A stretch of 43,266 nucleotides of DNA, from the NCBI GenBank assembly GCA_947500445.1, contig CANMSB010000037.1, positions 1 through 43,266 on the forward strand, in the 5' to 3' direction. The stretch is from an uncultured Flavobacteriaceae bacterium (GTDB lineage Bacteria; Bacteroidota; Bacteroidia; Flavobacteriales; Flavobacteriaceae). Positions 1 through 9,100 of the stretch are shown here, in pieces. The stretch's first letter is position 1; every line of letters starts with the position of its first letter. The position numbers and the translations under genes are program-made. The notes beneath the pieces are model-generated. The model was given only the letters and a program-made list of their open reading frames with translations. It was not told the DNA's origin and did not search any database.

Positions 1-280
1 CTTGGTAAGCCGTTACCTTACCAACTAGCTAATGGTACGCATGGCCATCCTTTGCCGGCCGAAGCCTTTAACCCCAATACGATGTCATATAAGGGTACTA
101 TGGGGCATTAATCCAAATTTCTCTGGGCTATTCCCCTGCAAAGGGCAGGTTCCATACGCGTTGCGCACCCGTGCGCCGGTCGTCATCAAGGTGCAAGCAC
201 CTCATGTTACCCCTCGACTTGCATGTGTTAGGCCTGCCGCTAGCGTTCATCCTGAGCCAGGATCAAACTCTTCATTGTCG
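1..280 (-). rRNA. 16S ribosomal RNA, 5' part (runs off the window edge)
   Basis: The reverse complement contains the universal bacterial 16S 5' primer site (AGAGTTTGATCCTGGCTCAG, at about 271-252). It is followed by the conserved AACGCTAGCGGCAGGC and AACACATGCAAGTCGAG segments and, near the window edge, the ACCATTAGCTAGTTGGTAAG segment. Only about the first 280 nt of some 1,500 are present; the rest lies beyond base 1. The variable region is of flavobacterial type. The 5' boundary is set by analogy to flavobacterial 16S genes (ACAATGAAGAG start) and could be off by several bases. Any reading frame here is a shadow of the rRNA. Confidence 0.97.
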
Positions 281-393
281 ATTCTTATATAATATATAGT
301 AACCTCTCAAATCCAAAAAAAATTCCCGGCCCCGTCGCTCGATTTAATTCATCTTGCGCTTTTCCGCTTCCTTATAAAAAAGAAGGGAAAAGG

Positions 394-450
394 TTCCGAT
401 AGGAGTAGCTCCCATCGGTTATTCGTTGTCTTTACAATATGTCAATGAAC
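394..450 (-). promoter_or_regulatory. rRNA operon leader: boxA-like element and hairpin
   Basis: On the minus strand, positions 450-431 read GTTCATTGACATATTGTAAA. This resembles the TTCTTTGACATATTG motif I associate with flavobacterial rRNA leaders and spacers, a possible boxA-like antitermination site. Just downstream, 416-394 folds into a hairpin (CCGAT/ATCGG plus GGAG/CTCC with one mismatch), possibly for processing. Both lie between the predicted promoter and 16S. Function is inferred by analogy only. Confidence 0.4.
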
Positions 451-524
451 TCCTATATCCGGCCCAAATAATCCGTCCGGAAACTCGCTCGGCCCTCTCC
501 TCATTATCACGCCTCAGTGCCAAA

Positions 525-541
525 GCGGGTGCAAATATAAG
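525..541 (-). promoter_or_regulatory. rRNA operon promoter (-7 box TATATTTG)
   Basis: The minus strand of 539-532 is TATATTTG, an exact match to the Bacteroidota -7 consensus TAnnTTTG. It is followed by a GC-rich discriminator (GCACCCGC). No TTG -33 box is visible, but the upstream side (545-575) is an A/T tract that could act as an UP-like element. The 17 bp at 541-525 are identical to the promoter of the tRNA-Lys gene at 41332-41348, which supports a stable-RNA promoter. The predicted start near 526 would give a leader of about 245 nt. Confidence 0.6.
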
Positions 542-886
542 AGGGTTTTTTAAATAAAAAATAAAAATTGAAATCTTTTTTAAAATAATTTCGCCCCCTT
601 GTCTCAACCCCTTAATTCCTAAGGTTTTAGCCTTATTCTTTTTTTAAAGGGCATTAAAAATAACCTTTTTTGTCCCTCGCTCCAAACGGATACTCCAAAA
701 AACACCTTAACAACACTCTTATCCATATGCCATACTATTTGACGCCCTACATTACACACCGATAAAAAACCCCTACTATATTTCAGACCCTACCGTATCG
801 CCGCTTATCGAAATACAATCGCGCGTCATTCCTTTAATCCGTTTATGCGGGATAAAGGGGGCGACCGTTTAAAAATACGATCGCTG

Positions 887-917
887 TTGTAGGCATCGGA
901 ACTAGGTGTTATCTTTG
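887..917 (+). promoter_or_regulatory. Promoter of the thrS-infC-rpmI-rplT operon
   Basis: TTG at 887-889, a 20-bp spacer, then TATCTTTG at 910-917: a full match to the Bacteroidota housekeeping promoter (TTG, N19-20, TAnnTTTG). Transcription would start near 924, giving a leader of only about 18 nt before the thrS ATG at 942, so no long T-box-like leader is possible from this promoter. Confidence 0.75.
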
Positions 918-941
918 CCGACTTAATCCTAAACCCGGGAC

Positions 942-2879
942 ATGATCAATATTACATTACCAGACGGCGCCGTAAAAGCTTGCCCCAAAGGCAGCACTCC
1001 TATGGACGTTGCCAAAACCATCAGTGAAGGTTTTGCCAGAAACGTTATTTCAGCAAAATTCAACGATACCGTGGTAGAAACGACCACCCCTTTATCGCAA
1101 GATGGTACATTGGTCCTGTACACCTGGAGGGACGCCGATGGAAAAAAGGCTTTTTGGCATTCCTCGGCGCATATTTTGGCCCAGGCACTGGAAGAGCTCT
1201 ATCCCGGTGTAAAGTTATGGGTAGGCCCGGCCATTGAGAATGGTTTTTACTATGATGTCGATTTGGGGGATCACAACATATCGGACAAGGATTTTAAGAC
1301 GATTGAGGACAAAATGCTTTCCATAGCTAGGGAGAAACATGAATTTCGTATGCGAGCGGTAAGCAAGGCCGAGGCACTTTCCTATTATCAAGATAAAAAC
1401 GAATATAAGGTCGCCCTTGTCGATAAGTTGGAAGACGGGACCATCACCTTTTGCGACCATGCTACCTTTACCGACCTTTGTAGGGGAGGTCATATCCCCA
1501 ATACCGGTATCGTAAAAGCGGTAAAAATATTAAGCGTTGCCGGAGCATACTACCAAGGTAACGAAAACAACAAAATGCTTACCCGCGTATACGGCATCTC
1601 CTTTCCAAAACAGAAAGAGCTCACCCAATATCTTGAAATGTTGGAAGAGGCAAAAAAACGGGACCATAGAAAATTGGGACGCGAATTGGAACTGTTCACC
1701 TTCTCCCAAAAGGTGGGACAAGGATTGCCCTTATGGCTGCCAAAAGGTGCTGCATTGCGGGAACGGTTGGAGCAATTTTTGAAAAAGGCCCAAAAAAAGG
1801 CCGGATACGAAATGGTAGTCAGCCCACATATCGGGCAAAAAGAACTTTATGTTACTTCCGGCCATTATGAAAAATACGGCGCGGATAGCTTTCAGCCGAT
1901 ACAGACCCCAAAGGAAGACGAGGAGTTTTTGCTAAAGCCGATGAATTGTCCGCACCACTGCGAAATTTTCAAGCACAAACCTTTTAGCTATCGGGAACTC
2001 CCTAAAAGATATGCCGAGTTTGGAACGGTCTACCGCTACGAACAAAGTGGCGAATTGCACGGTCTTACCCGGGTACGGGGCTTTACCCAGGACGATGCCC
2101 ATATTTTTTGTACCCCTGACCAATTGGATGACGAGTTTAAAAACGTAATCGACCTCTCTTTGTATGTGTTGGGCTCACTAGGTTTTGAAAACTTTACCGC
2201 CCAAGTGTCGGTACGAGATCTGGACAACCCGGAAAAGTATATCGGTTCGGTCGAAAATTGGGAAAAAGCGGAAAACGCCATAATCAACGCGGCCAAAGAA
2301 AAAGGTCTTGATTATGTTGTGGAAACTGGAGAAGCGGCGTTTTACGGACCGAAGCTCGATTTTATGGTAAAGGACGCCCTGGGCAGAAACTGGCAATTGG
2401 GTACCATTCAAGTAGATTACAACCTACCCGAGCGCTTCGAGCTTACGTATAAAGGTAGTGATAACGAGCTACATCGGCCCGTTATGATACATAGGGCACC
2501 CTTTGGAAGTATGGAGCGATTTATAGCTTTACTACTCGAACATACCGGTGGAAACTTCCCGCTGTGGTTGATTCCCGACCAGGCGGTAGTGCTATCGGTT
2601 AGCGAGAAGCATGAAAAATATGCCGAAAAAGTTTTAAATTCCTTGGAAAATAACGAAATTCGCGCCCTCATTGACAATAGAAATGAAACGGTAGGCAAAA
2701 AAATACGAGAGGCCGAAATGAAGAAAATCCCGTATATGCTTATTGTAGGGGAACAAGAGGAAGCCGATGGCACCATCTCCGTAAGAAAACATGGAGGGGA
2801 AGATTTAGGCTCCATTGGAATCGAAGATTTTAAGGAGTTGGTGAATACCGAAATAAATAGTACCTTAAAGTCGTTTTAA
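942..2879 (+). CDS. thrS: Threonine--tRNA ligase
   Basis: Class II aminoacyl-tRNA synthetase charging tRNA-Thr in the cytoplasm; 645 aa, normal length. The order is TGS domain (about 1-62), editing domain with HxxxH (H73, H77) and a CRGGH segment near 184, class II catalytic core with MNCPHH (zinc-binding Cys), the [21 protein letters not shown] motif-2 region with a zinc His, the [13 protein letters not shown] motif 3, and a C-terminal anticodon-binding domain (about 540-640). First gene of the classical thrS-infC-rpmI-rplT translation operon. The ATG lies 25 nt after a clear promoter -7 box; there is no obvious Shine-Dalgarno, as usual in this phylum. It is divergent from the rRNA operon. 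Confidence 0.98.
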   Translation: MINITLPDGAVKACPKGSTPMDVAKTISEGFARNVISAKFNDTVVETTTPLSQDGTLVLYTWRDADGKKAFWHSSAHILAQALEELYPGVKLWVGPAIENGFYYDVDLGDHNISDKDFKTIEDKMLSIAREKHEFRMRAVSKAEALSYYQDKNEYKVALVDKLEDGTITFCDHATFTDLCRGGHIPNTGIVKAVKILSVAGAYYQGNENNKMLTRVYGISFPKQKELTQYLEMLEEAKKRDHRKLGRELELFTFSQKVGQGLPLWLPKGAALRERLEQFLKKAQKKAGYEMVVSPHIGQKELYVTSGHYEKYGADSFQPIQTPKEDEEFLLKPMNCPHHCEIFKHKPFSYRELPKRYAEFGTVYRYEQSGELHGLTRVRGFTQDDAHIFCTPDQLDDEFKNVIDLSLYVLGSLGFENFTAQVSVRDLDNPEKYIGSVENWEKAENAIINAAKEKGLDYVVETGEAAFYGPKLDFMVKDALGRNWQLGTIQVDYNLPERFELTYKGSDNELHRPVMIHRAPFGSMERFIALLLEHTGGNFPLWLIPDQAVVLSVSEKHEKYAEKVLNSLENNEIRALIDNRNETVGKKIREAEMKKIPYMLIVGEQEEADGTISVRKHGGEDLGSIGIEDFKELVNTEINSTLKSF

Positions 2880-2904
2880 ATGTTTAACTCTAAAAGTATC
2901 AGTC

Positions 2905-3459
2905 ATAGCAATACGTAAAAGATTTAGGCCCCAACCTAGACGGGAGAATAAAAATCCCCACAAGATCAATGAAAAAATTTTGTCGTCCCAAGTACGCTTG
3001 GTAGGTGACAATGTTGAAGTTGGTGTTTATCCCATAAGAGCCGCCTTGGACAAAGCCCAAGAGGCAGGTTTGGATTTGGTAGAAATATCTCCAAAAGCAG
3101 ACCCACCGGTATGTAAAATTATCGATTACAAAAAGTTTCTTTACGAGCAAAAGAAACGCGAGAAGATATTAAAGGCGAAAGCCTCAAAAGTAGTCGTAAA
3201 AGAAATACGATTCGGTCCGAATACCGATGACCACGATTACGAGTTCAAGAAAAAACACGCAGAGAAGTTCCTGAAAGACGGTGCCAAGTTAAAAGCGTAT
3301 GTTTTTTTTAAGGGACGTTCGATCGTCTATAAAGACCAAGGAGAGATTTTGCTCTTGAGATTGGCTTCCGAACTGGAAGAGCTTGGAAAAGTGGAGCAAA
3401 TGCCGAAATTGGAAGGAAAGCGTATGACGATGTTCATTGCGCCAAAAACGAAAAAATAA
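2905..3459 (+). CDS. infC: Translation initiation factor IF-3 (probable ATA start)
   Basis: IF-3 binds the 30S subunit and enforces start-codon and initiator-tRNA selection. The reading frame is open well upstream of its first conventional start (TTG 2980). The codons from 2905 encode the expected flavobacterial N-terminus [20 protein letters not shown] directly after an ATA codon, exactly where relatives carry Met. Starting at 2905 gives 184 aa, the family's normal length; starting at 2980 would remove about 25 conserved residues. The N-domain ([37 protein letters not shown]) and C-domain ([38 protein letters not shown]) are intact. A non-AUG start is a known device for IF-3 self-repression (AUU in E. 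coli); ATA here is read from the sequence and its use is inferred. It lies 25 bp after thrS. Confidence 0.93.
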   Translation: MAIRKRFRPQPRRENKNPHKINEKILSSQVRLVGDNVEVGVYPIRAALDKAQEAGLDLVEISPKADPPVCKIIDYKKFLYEQKKREKILKAKASKVVVKEIRFGPNTDDHDYEFKKKHAEKFLKDGAKLKAYVFFKGRSIVYKDQGEILLLRLASELEELGKVEQMPKLEGKRMTMFIAPKTKK

Positions 3460-3483
3460 CGGTAAGGCCGTTTTAAAATATGA

Positions 3484-3510
3484 TAACAAGTCCCTTAAAG
3501 GGGCTTGTTA
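3484..3510 (+). promoter_or_regulatory. Hairpin between infC and rpmI
   Basis: TAACAAGTCCC (3484-3494) and GGGGCTTGTTA (3500-3510) form an 11-bp stem with one G-U pair and a 5-nt loop. No U-tract follows, so it is not a typical terminator. In other bacteria L20 represses rpmI-rplT by binding structured RNA in this operon, so this is a candidate L20 site, processing site or partial attenuator. Role inferred from position. Confidence 0.5.
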
Positions 3511-3545
3511 CATTTCATAAGTGAGATTTAATTTAATAGGAAAAC

Positions 3546-3743
3546 ATGCCTAAACAGAAAACAAAATCCAGTGCCAAAAAGCGTTTTAAGCTTACGGGCT
3601 CGGGTAAAATCAAAAGAAAGCACGCTTTTAAGAGTCACATCCTGACTAAAAAATCGAAAAAGCGTAAGCTTGCATTGACGCATTCCACATTGGTGCATGA
3701 GTCGGATGTAAACAGTATTAAAGAACAATTACGCTTAAAGTAA
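3546..3743 (+). CDS. rpmI: 50S ribosomal protein L35
   Basis: 65 aa, highly basic, starting [20 protein letters not shown], the L35 signature, with the conserved [19 protein letters not shown] stretch. Structural component of the large ribosomal subunit. It sits between infC and rplT as in the classical operon, 86 bp after infC (with an intervening hairpin) and 89 bp before rplT. Normal length and start. Confidence 0.97.
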   Translation: MPKQKTKSSAKKRFKLTGSGKIKRKHAFKSHILTKKSKKRKLALTHSTLVHESDVNSIKEQLRLK

Positions 3744-3832
3744 TCCGTTCACAGGTCAGTTATTAATAACCATGGAGTTGGGCCAAAAAGTTCTCAAATT
3801 ATTGGGGCGCCTGCTACAAAAAATTAAAAAAA

Positions 3833-4177
3833 ATGCCAAGATCAGTAAATTCAGTAGCTTCAAGAGCCAGAAGAAAAAAGGTGATGAAGCAAGCCAAAGG
3901 ATACTTTGGAAGACGTAAAAATGTATGGACGGTAGCTAAAAATGCCGTAGAAAAAGCGATGCTTTATGCATACCGCGATCGTAAGAACAAAAAACGTAAT
4001 TTTCGTGCTTTGTGGATTACCAGAATCAATGCCGGTGCGCGGATGCACGGTATGTCCTATTCCCAATTCATGGGCAAGGTAAAATCCAACGGAATCGAAC
4101 TCAACAGAAAGGTATTGGCCGATTTGGCCATGAACCATCCCGATGCGTTCAAAGCTGTGGTAGACAAAGTAAAATAA
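3833..4177 (+). CDS. rplT: 50S ribosomal protein L20
   Basis: 114 aa, basic, with the L20 hallmarks: [19 protein letters not shown] at the N-terminus, the [20 protein letters not shown] segment, [20 protein letters not shown], and the C-terminal domain with [13 protein letters not shown]. It binds 23S rRNA early in assembly and in several bacteria autoregulates this operon. Last gene of the operon; a strong terminator begins 24 bp after the stop. Confidence 0.98.
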   Translation: MPRSVNSVASRARRKKVMKQAKGYFGRRKNVWTVAKNAVEKAMLYAYRDRKNKKRNFRALWITRINAGARMHGMSYSQFMGKVKSNGIELNRKVLADLAMNHPDAFKAVVDKVK

Positions 4178-4200
4178 TTATCTCAAACCTATCTCACTTA

Positions 4201-4232
4201 AAAAAGGTCCGTCCGATTGGTTGGACCTTTTT
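4201..4232. terminator. Bidirectional intrinsic terminator after rplT
   Basis: AAAAAGGTCC (4201-4210) and GGACCTTTTT (4223-4232) form a perfect 10-bp stem with a 12-nt loop, A-rich on the left and T-rich on the right. It therefore serves both rplT (+) and the convergent YjbQ-family gene (-), whose stop is at 4236. Confidence 0.9.
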
Positions 4233-4235
4233 ATT

Positions 4236-4658
4236 TTATATACCAAAAGCAGTTAGCACCAAGCTTCTGCCGGAAGCATGATCGCGATGTTCACAAAGAT
4301 AAACCCCTTGCCATATTCCCAGGTTCAACTTTCCCGACGAAATGGGCACTTGTACGGATGCTCCCATGAGGGAAGCTTTTATATGTGCGGGCATGTCATC
4401 CGGTCCTTCATAAGTATGAATATAATACGGGGCGTTTTCGGGAACCATTACGTTCATATGGCTCTCAAAATCCTTTCGGACCGTAGGATCGGCATTTTCG
4501 TTTATGGTGAGACTTGCAGAGGTATGTTTTATAAAAACTTGGAGCGTACCACGATCCATAGTGCCAATTTCCGGAATGGCGTTGATGATCTGTTCGGTAA
4601 TCAAATGAAAGCCCCTCCTATAGGCCCGTAAACGGATTTCTTTCTGAACTAGTTGCAT
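4236..4658 (-). CDS. YjbQ/UPF0047 family protein (secondary thiamine-phosphate synthase-like)
   Basis: 140 aa, matching the full length of the YjbQ (UPF0047) family. Visible signatures are FIKHTSASLTINENADPTVRKD, a threonine/asparagine-rich stretch near the middle, and the C-terminal IWQGVYLCEHRDHASGR segment with the conserved His residues. E. coli YjbQ has weak thiamine-phosphate synthase activity, which gives the family its database name, but the physiological role is unsettled. Monocistronic; convergent with rplT across a shared terminator. Confidence 0.9.
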   Translation of the reverse strand: MQLVQKEIRLRAYRRGFHLITEQIINAIPEIGTMDRGTLQVFIKHTSASLTINENADPTVRKDFESHMNVMVPENAPYYIHTYEGPDDMPAHIKASLMGASVQVPISSGKLNLGIWQGVYLCEHRDHASGRSLVLTAFGI

Positions 4659-4759
4659 ACACTGTTGTTTTTATTGAACTCGCTTAAACTTGTTGCTTGG
4701 CCCCAAGAAAATGTTTAAATGCGTTCTCTATTAGATTAACGATAAAAGGTGCTCATACC

Positions 4760-5123
4760 ATTTCTGATGTTAAATTACCCATTGAACTCATTTAGACTTC
4801 TTTAATTGGCTAAAAAATTGCCCTTTTTCGCTCGACGCGCCGGCCGGCTCCTCATCAAAAGCCAAATCATTGGCTTTTTCTTTCGGCCCTGTCTTTTTTT
4901 CCTCCCGTAGCCCTGCTATGAAACTCAAAAAAGTCTTCAACAGGCCTTAAAATGGATAATTTTCGCTTCAATCTAAAAAGTCTAAATGAGTTCATTAAAA
5001 ATTGTTCTTTTCCGTGTATGCTTCAAAATAAAATCCAACCATAGCTACTGCTATGCTTGGATTCTCTTTTTTGCCTACCCAAAAAATCCCTGGTTTTTAT
5101 TTGCGTAATTTAACATCAGAAAT
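4760..5123. repeat. Noncoding block of nested inverted repeats (MITE-like)
   Basis: Fills most of the 527-bp gap between two genes. The outer arms ATTTCTGATGTTAAATTA (4760-4777) and its exact reverse complement (5106-5123) are 18 bp. Inner arms of 17 bp (TGAACTCATTTAGACTT at 4783-4799) are exactly complementary to 4978-4994. Inside are a hairpin AAAAGCCAA/TTGGCTTTT (4857-4878) followed by T-rich sequence, and a second hairpin (5032-5063; 13 paired bases with one C-C mismatch) followed by CTCTTTTTT. No reading frame of note. The architecture suggests a miniature non-autonomous element or a decayed insertion; no clear target duplication is seen. Confidence 0.65.
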
Positions 5124-5158
5124 GATATAAACCGAACCAATATCAAACACATAACAAA

Positions 5159-5166
5159 TACCTTTG
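5159..5166 (+). promoter_or_regulatory. Probable -7 box of the HAD phosphatase gene
   Basis: TACCTTTG matches TAnnTTTG exactly, 20 bp before the ATG at 5186. No TTG lies at the proper -33 distance, where the right arm of the inverted-repeat block ends, so confidence is moderate. Confidence 0.45.
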
Positions 5167-5185
5167 CGCATTCAATTATAAGCCT

Positions 5186-6004
5186 ATGGATTTTTCAAGC
5201 GTAAAGATGGTAGTGAGCGACATGGACGGTACATTGCTCAACTCGAACCACGAGGTGAGCGACCGCTTTTTTGAGCTCTTCCCAAAACTGGCCCAAAATG
5301 GAATACGTTTTGTAGCCGCCAGCGGTAGACAGTATGATAGCATCATCGATAAGTTACAACCCATTAAAAATGAGATTACGGTGATTGCCGAAAACGGCGG
5401 ATTTGCGATGGAGGGCAGTACGGAAATCGTTTCTACGCCCCTTGCTTCGGACAAGCAATATGAGATTCTTGAACTTTTGGCCGACATTCCCGACATCAAT
5501 ACGGTACTGTGCGGAAAAAAATGTGCCTATATTGCCAAGGACGCTTCCAATTTTCTGCAAAAGTTAAAGGAGTATTACTCCAGTTACCAAACCCTTCCCG
5601 AACTAAAGGCGCACCATGGGGAGCTTCTTAAAATTGCGATCTACCACCCCGAAAGTTCGGAACGCTATATTTATCCAGCCGTAGCGCACTTGAACGGAGA
5701 TTTAATGGTGAAAATCTCCGGTCCGAATTGGGTAGACATTTCCAGTCCCAACGCACATAAAGGTCATGCGCTTCAGAAAGTCCAATCGCTTTATGGAATA
5801 CAGCCCAGTGAGACTATGGTGTTCGGCGATTATTTCAACGACTTGGAAATGCTGGCTTTGGCAGATTACAGTTTTGCCATGGCCAATGCGCATCCCGATG
5901 TAAAAAAAGAGGCCAAGCATAGCACGAACAGTAATGATGATTTTGGTGTAGAGCGCGTTCTGGAAAAACTGCTCCATATAAATCCCGGGACGATGGGATC
6001 GTAA
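5186..6004 (+). CDS. Cof-type HAD-IIB family hydrolase
   Basis: 272 aa haloacid-dehalogenase-superfamily phosphatase of the Cof/YbiV type. Motif I is DMDGT, with nucleophile D12 and acid/base D14. Motif II is AASGR, and motif IV is GDYFNDLEML, which binds Mg2+. A C2 cap domain sits in the middle. Relatives dephosphorylate sugar phosphates, FMN or PLP; the substrate here cannot be predicted. A single gene, with a -7 box 20 bp upstream and a bidirectional terminator at 6132-6164 downstream. Confidence 0.93.
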   Translation: MDFSSVKMVVSDMDGTLLNSNHEVSDRFFELFPKLAQNGIRFVAASGRQYDSIIDKLQPIKNEITVIAENGGFAMEGSTEIVSTPLASDKQYEILELLADIPDINTVLCGKKCAYIAKDASNFLQKLKEYYSSYQTLPELKAHHGELLKIAIYHPESSERYIYPAVAHLNGDLMVKISGPNWVDISSPNAHKGHALQKVQSLYGIQPSETMVFGDYFNDLEMLALADYSFAMANAHPDVKKEAKHSTNSNDDFGVERVLEKLLHINPGTMGS

Positions 6005-6131
6005 TCCCATTTCTACCTTAAAATTACCCAAATAAAAAGCAAAAATGGTATAAGCTATCGTTTCGCCGATGCAAAAACAAAGCACATCCTTAGCTATATG
6101 GTATGCTAGGGTATTGAACGATATGATATAA

Positions 6132-6164
6132 AAAAAGCCCTGATCCTAAGGACCGGGGCTTTTT
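6132..6164. terminator. Bidirectional terminator between the HAD gene and GH9-A
   Basis: AAAAAGCCC and GGGCTTTTT form a 9-bp stem around a 15-nt loop that can partly pair. T-runs on both strands make it suitable for the HAD gene (+) and GH9-A (-, stop at 6186). Confidence 0.88.
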
Positions 6165-6185
6165 CGTTTCACTTGGTATGGTGGG

Positions 6186-9100
6186 TTACTTAATCATCAA
6201 TTTCATCGTCTTGACTTTTCCGGTACTTTTATCCTTTGTTTGTAGGATGTAAAGCCCTGGGGTAAAACCATTGATGTCCAAGGTATTGTTTCCCCTTGTT
6301 TTTTTGCCTTCCGAAACCGTTCTTCCCGAAAAATCGGTCAATTGGAACGAAAACTCATTTTGTGTATCCACGGTAACGCTTCCCGTAGATGAGGGGTTAG
6401 GGAATACGGAATAGGTAGCCGCTTTAGCACCCGAACCAGAAGCTTTAACCTCTACTGGTGCCAATGCCATATTATCTATTCTTTCGGGCCATCCACCTCC
6501 TGGCGGTACGATCAATATCTGTATTTGATAATCGGTGGTAGAAGGGGCCAAATCCGCAGCGATCGGAAAGGTAAATTCCAATGTTCCGGTACCTTCCGAG
6601 ACCAAAGCGGTACGGGTTTCAAAAATGGTGTAGGGAGCCACTCCCAATTGCCACCATCCTACTACCTCCCTATCGGTACTTGACGAATATTCAATAGTAA
6701 CCAGGGCCTCTCCACCCTGTTCTACTACCTGCGGTCCATCTACCGCTATGATGTCGTCCTCAAAAGCTACGGTAGCATCAGGGATCATCTCAAACGTAAA
6801 ACTGTCGGCCTTCAACCAATCGGCCAAAGCTTCTACGTTTATAGTGTGTTGTCCCTCGGTCAACGCCATGGTTACCGTTAGGTATCCCCAATAGGAATCG
6901 ATATCCAATGCACTAATGGAATCTTCATCCAAGGTGAACGCTGCAGCTTCTCCATCTACACGAAGCGCATAGCTCTGCACCAAATCACGATCTGTACCTG
7001 AAGCCTGCCCTACCCTCAAACGGACCGCCAAGGTATAGTCACCGGACTCGGAGGCCGTAAAATCAAACTTCAATTCATCTCCGGTATCGAACAAACGAAC
7101 ATGTTGTCCGTTACTAGCTTCCGGGTTAAAGGAATCGGGCGCAACACTATTATTGGTGCCGACATCGGCCACAACCTCAAAAACATCTTCGATTTCTATT
7201 ACATCGCTACCTCCCGTATCAGGTTCGCTATCGCTAACGTCCACACTTCCGATACTCAAGTTGTCCAAACGATCTGGCCAACCGCCCCCAATAGGGACCA
7301 ATATGGTCTGAAATTGATAAATATCGGCGGCTATTTCTACATCCGCTGGTATATTTAAAACAACCTCCACGGTACCGGTTCCGAGGTTTACCGGAACTGT
7401 TTGAGAATCAAAAGTAGTGTAAGGTGCGATTCCCAATTGGAAAGCAACGTTGATTTCCCTTGCCTCACTCGCGGAATAGGCTACACTAAGCGTGTAACTG
7501 CCACCTGGTGCCACCACATCCGGACCATCCACACTGACCACGTCGTCCTCAAAATCGCCGCCGATGAGTTCGAAAGAAAACCGATCCGCCTTTAACCAAT
7601 CTCGAAGCGCTTCGACCTGTATGTTATGAATTCCGGCGGTAAGCGAAGTCGTCAATACCATTTCGCCCCAATGGGAATCCACATCTAGCTCGGTAATGGT
7701 AGCTTCATCGAGTTCAAAGGTGGCTACTTCACCGTCTACACTAATTTGATATTCCGTAGCCAGGTTCGATTCCGTACCTGTCGCCTCTCCTACCCGAAGT
7801 CTCACGGCCAACCTATACTCGCCGTCCTGGGCCGTGTTGAAATCAAAACGCAATGCGTCCCCGGCATCGAACAACCGCACGTGAAGGCCATTGCTTGCTT
7901 CCGGATTATAGTCATCCACACTGACGGAATTGTTGTTCCCGACATCACTGACCACTTCATATACATCCTCTATTTCTAAAATACCCTCGGTATTCCCCGG
8001 GGGTGGCGTACCATCCGTAACATCGATTCCCGTTACGGGCAAACTGTCGATCAAATCGTTAAAGCCACCGCCAGCAGGTACGATATACACTTGAAATTGA
8101 TATTCGTCCTGAGCGATCGGCACGTCTTCCGGTATGGTCAATGCTACCGTAATCTGCCCGTTACCGGAGGCTACCGGTGTTACCACGGCATCGTATACCG
8201 TATATGGGGTTATTGCCTGTTGAAAGGCAACCACCACCTCCCGGTCCACACCCGCAGTATAATCGACCACCACTTCTTGAACGCTACCCGGGGCAACTTC
8301 TTCGTTAACTGTAACGGCACTAATATCATCCACATAGGTAGCATCGTCCTCCGATAGGCCAAAATCAAAACGATCGGCCTTTGACCAATATTTGCTCACC
8401 GCTACCACAACGGTGTGGGTTCCTTCGGAAAGGTACCGGGCAGCTTTTAATTCTCCCCAATAAGTGTCTCCGTCCAAGTCCGATATCGTGTCTTCGTCCA
8501 AATCAAAATCGGTGACTACCTCACCATCTATGGAAATCTCATAATTCGGTGCCAAACTGGTCGGGGTTTCCGAGGCTTCGCCGACCCGCAATCGTAGGGC
8601 CAAGTCGTATTTGGCCGTAATACCCACTTCAAAATCGAAACTTAGGGCATCGCCACAATCAAAAAGCCGTACAAATCCTCCGGCGCTGGCCCCTGCGTTG
8701 GAGCCGTCCGCTACGATATCGCTTTTATCACCTGCTTCCTTGTATACTTCAAAAACATCTTCGATCTCAAGGCTACCTGCAACGGCCCGCTCCACATTGG
8801 GAACCGGAGATTCCCCTCCATTACGAGCCACATAATTGGCCAGAAGCTTGATATAACTACTTTGATAGTAAATAGCTGGCTCTACAAGGGCCCATGGGCT
8901 TTCGCTTGCCCCGCCGATGTAATTGTTCTCATCGCTATATGCTTTTAGTCCGGGTTGGTCACCCAATAACGCATTTTGGTAAACGACACCGCCTAAGGCG
9001 ATTTTAGTACCCCCGTTCGCCAATGGGTTTACCCCACCGGTTATGAATCCCGGCGCGGGCCCTACGCCATTGGCCGTACCGTCATAGGCACCGCCGGGTA

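Noticed and set aside
32-292. Open reading frame of 86 codons on the plus strand
   Set aside because: It lies within the 16S rRNA gene on the other strand and is a by-product.
2980-3459. infC starting at the TTG at 2980
   Set aside because: It would drop the conserved basic N-terminus encoded in frame from 2905.
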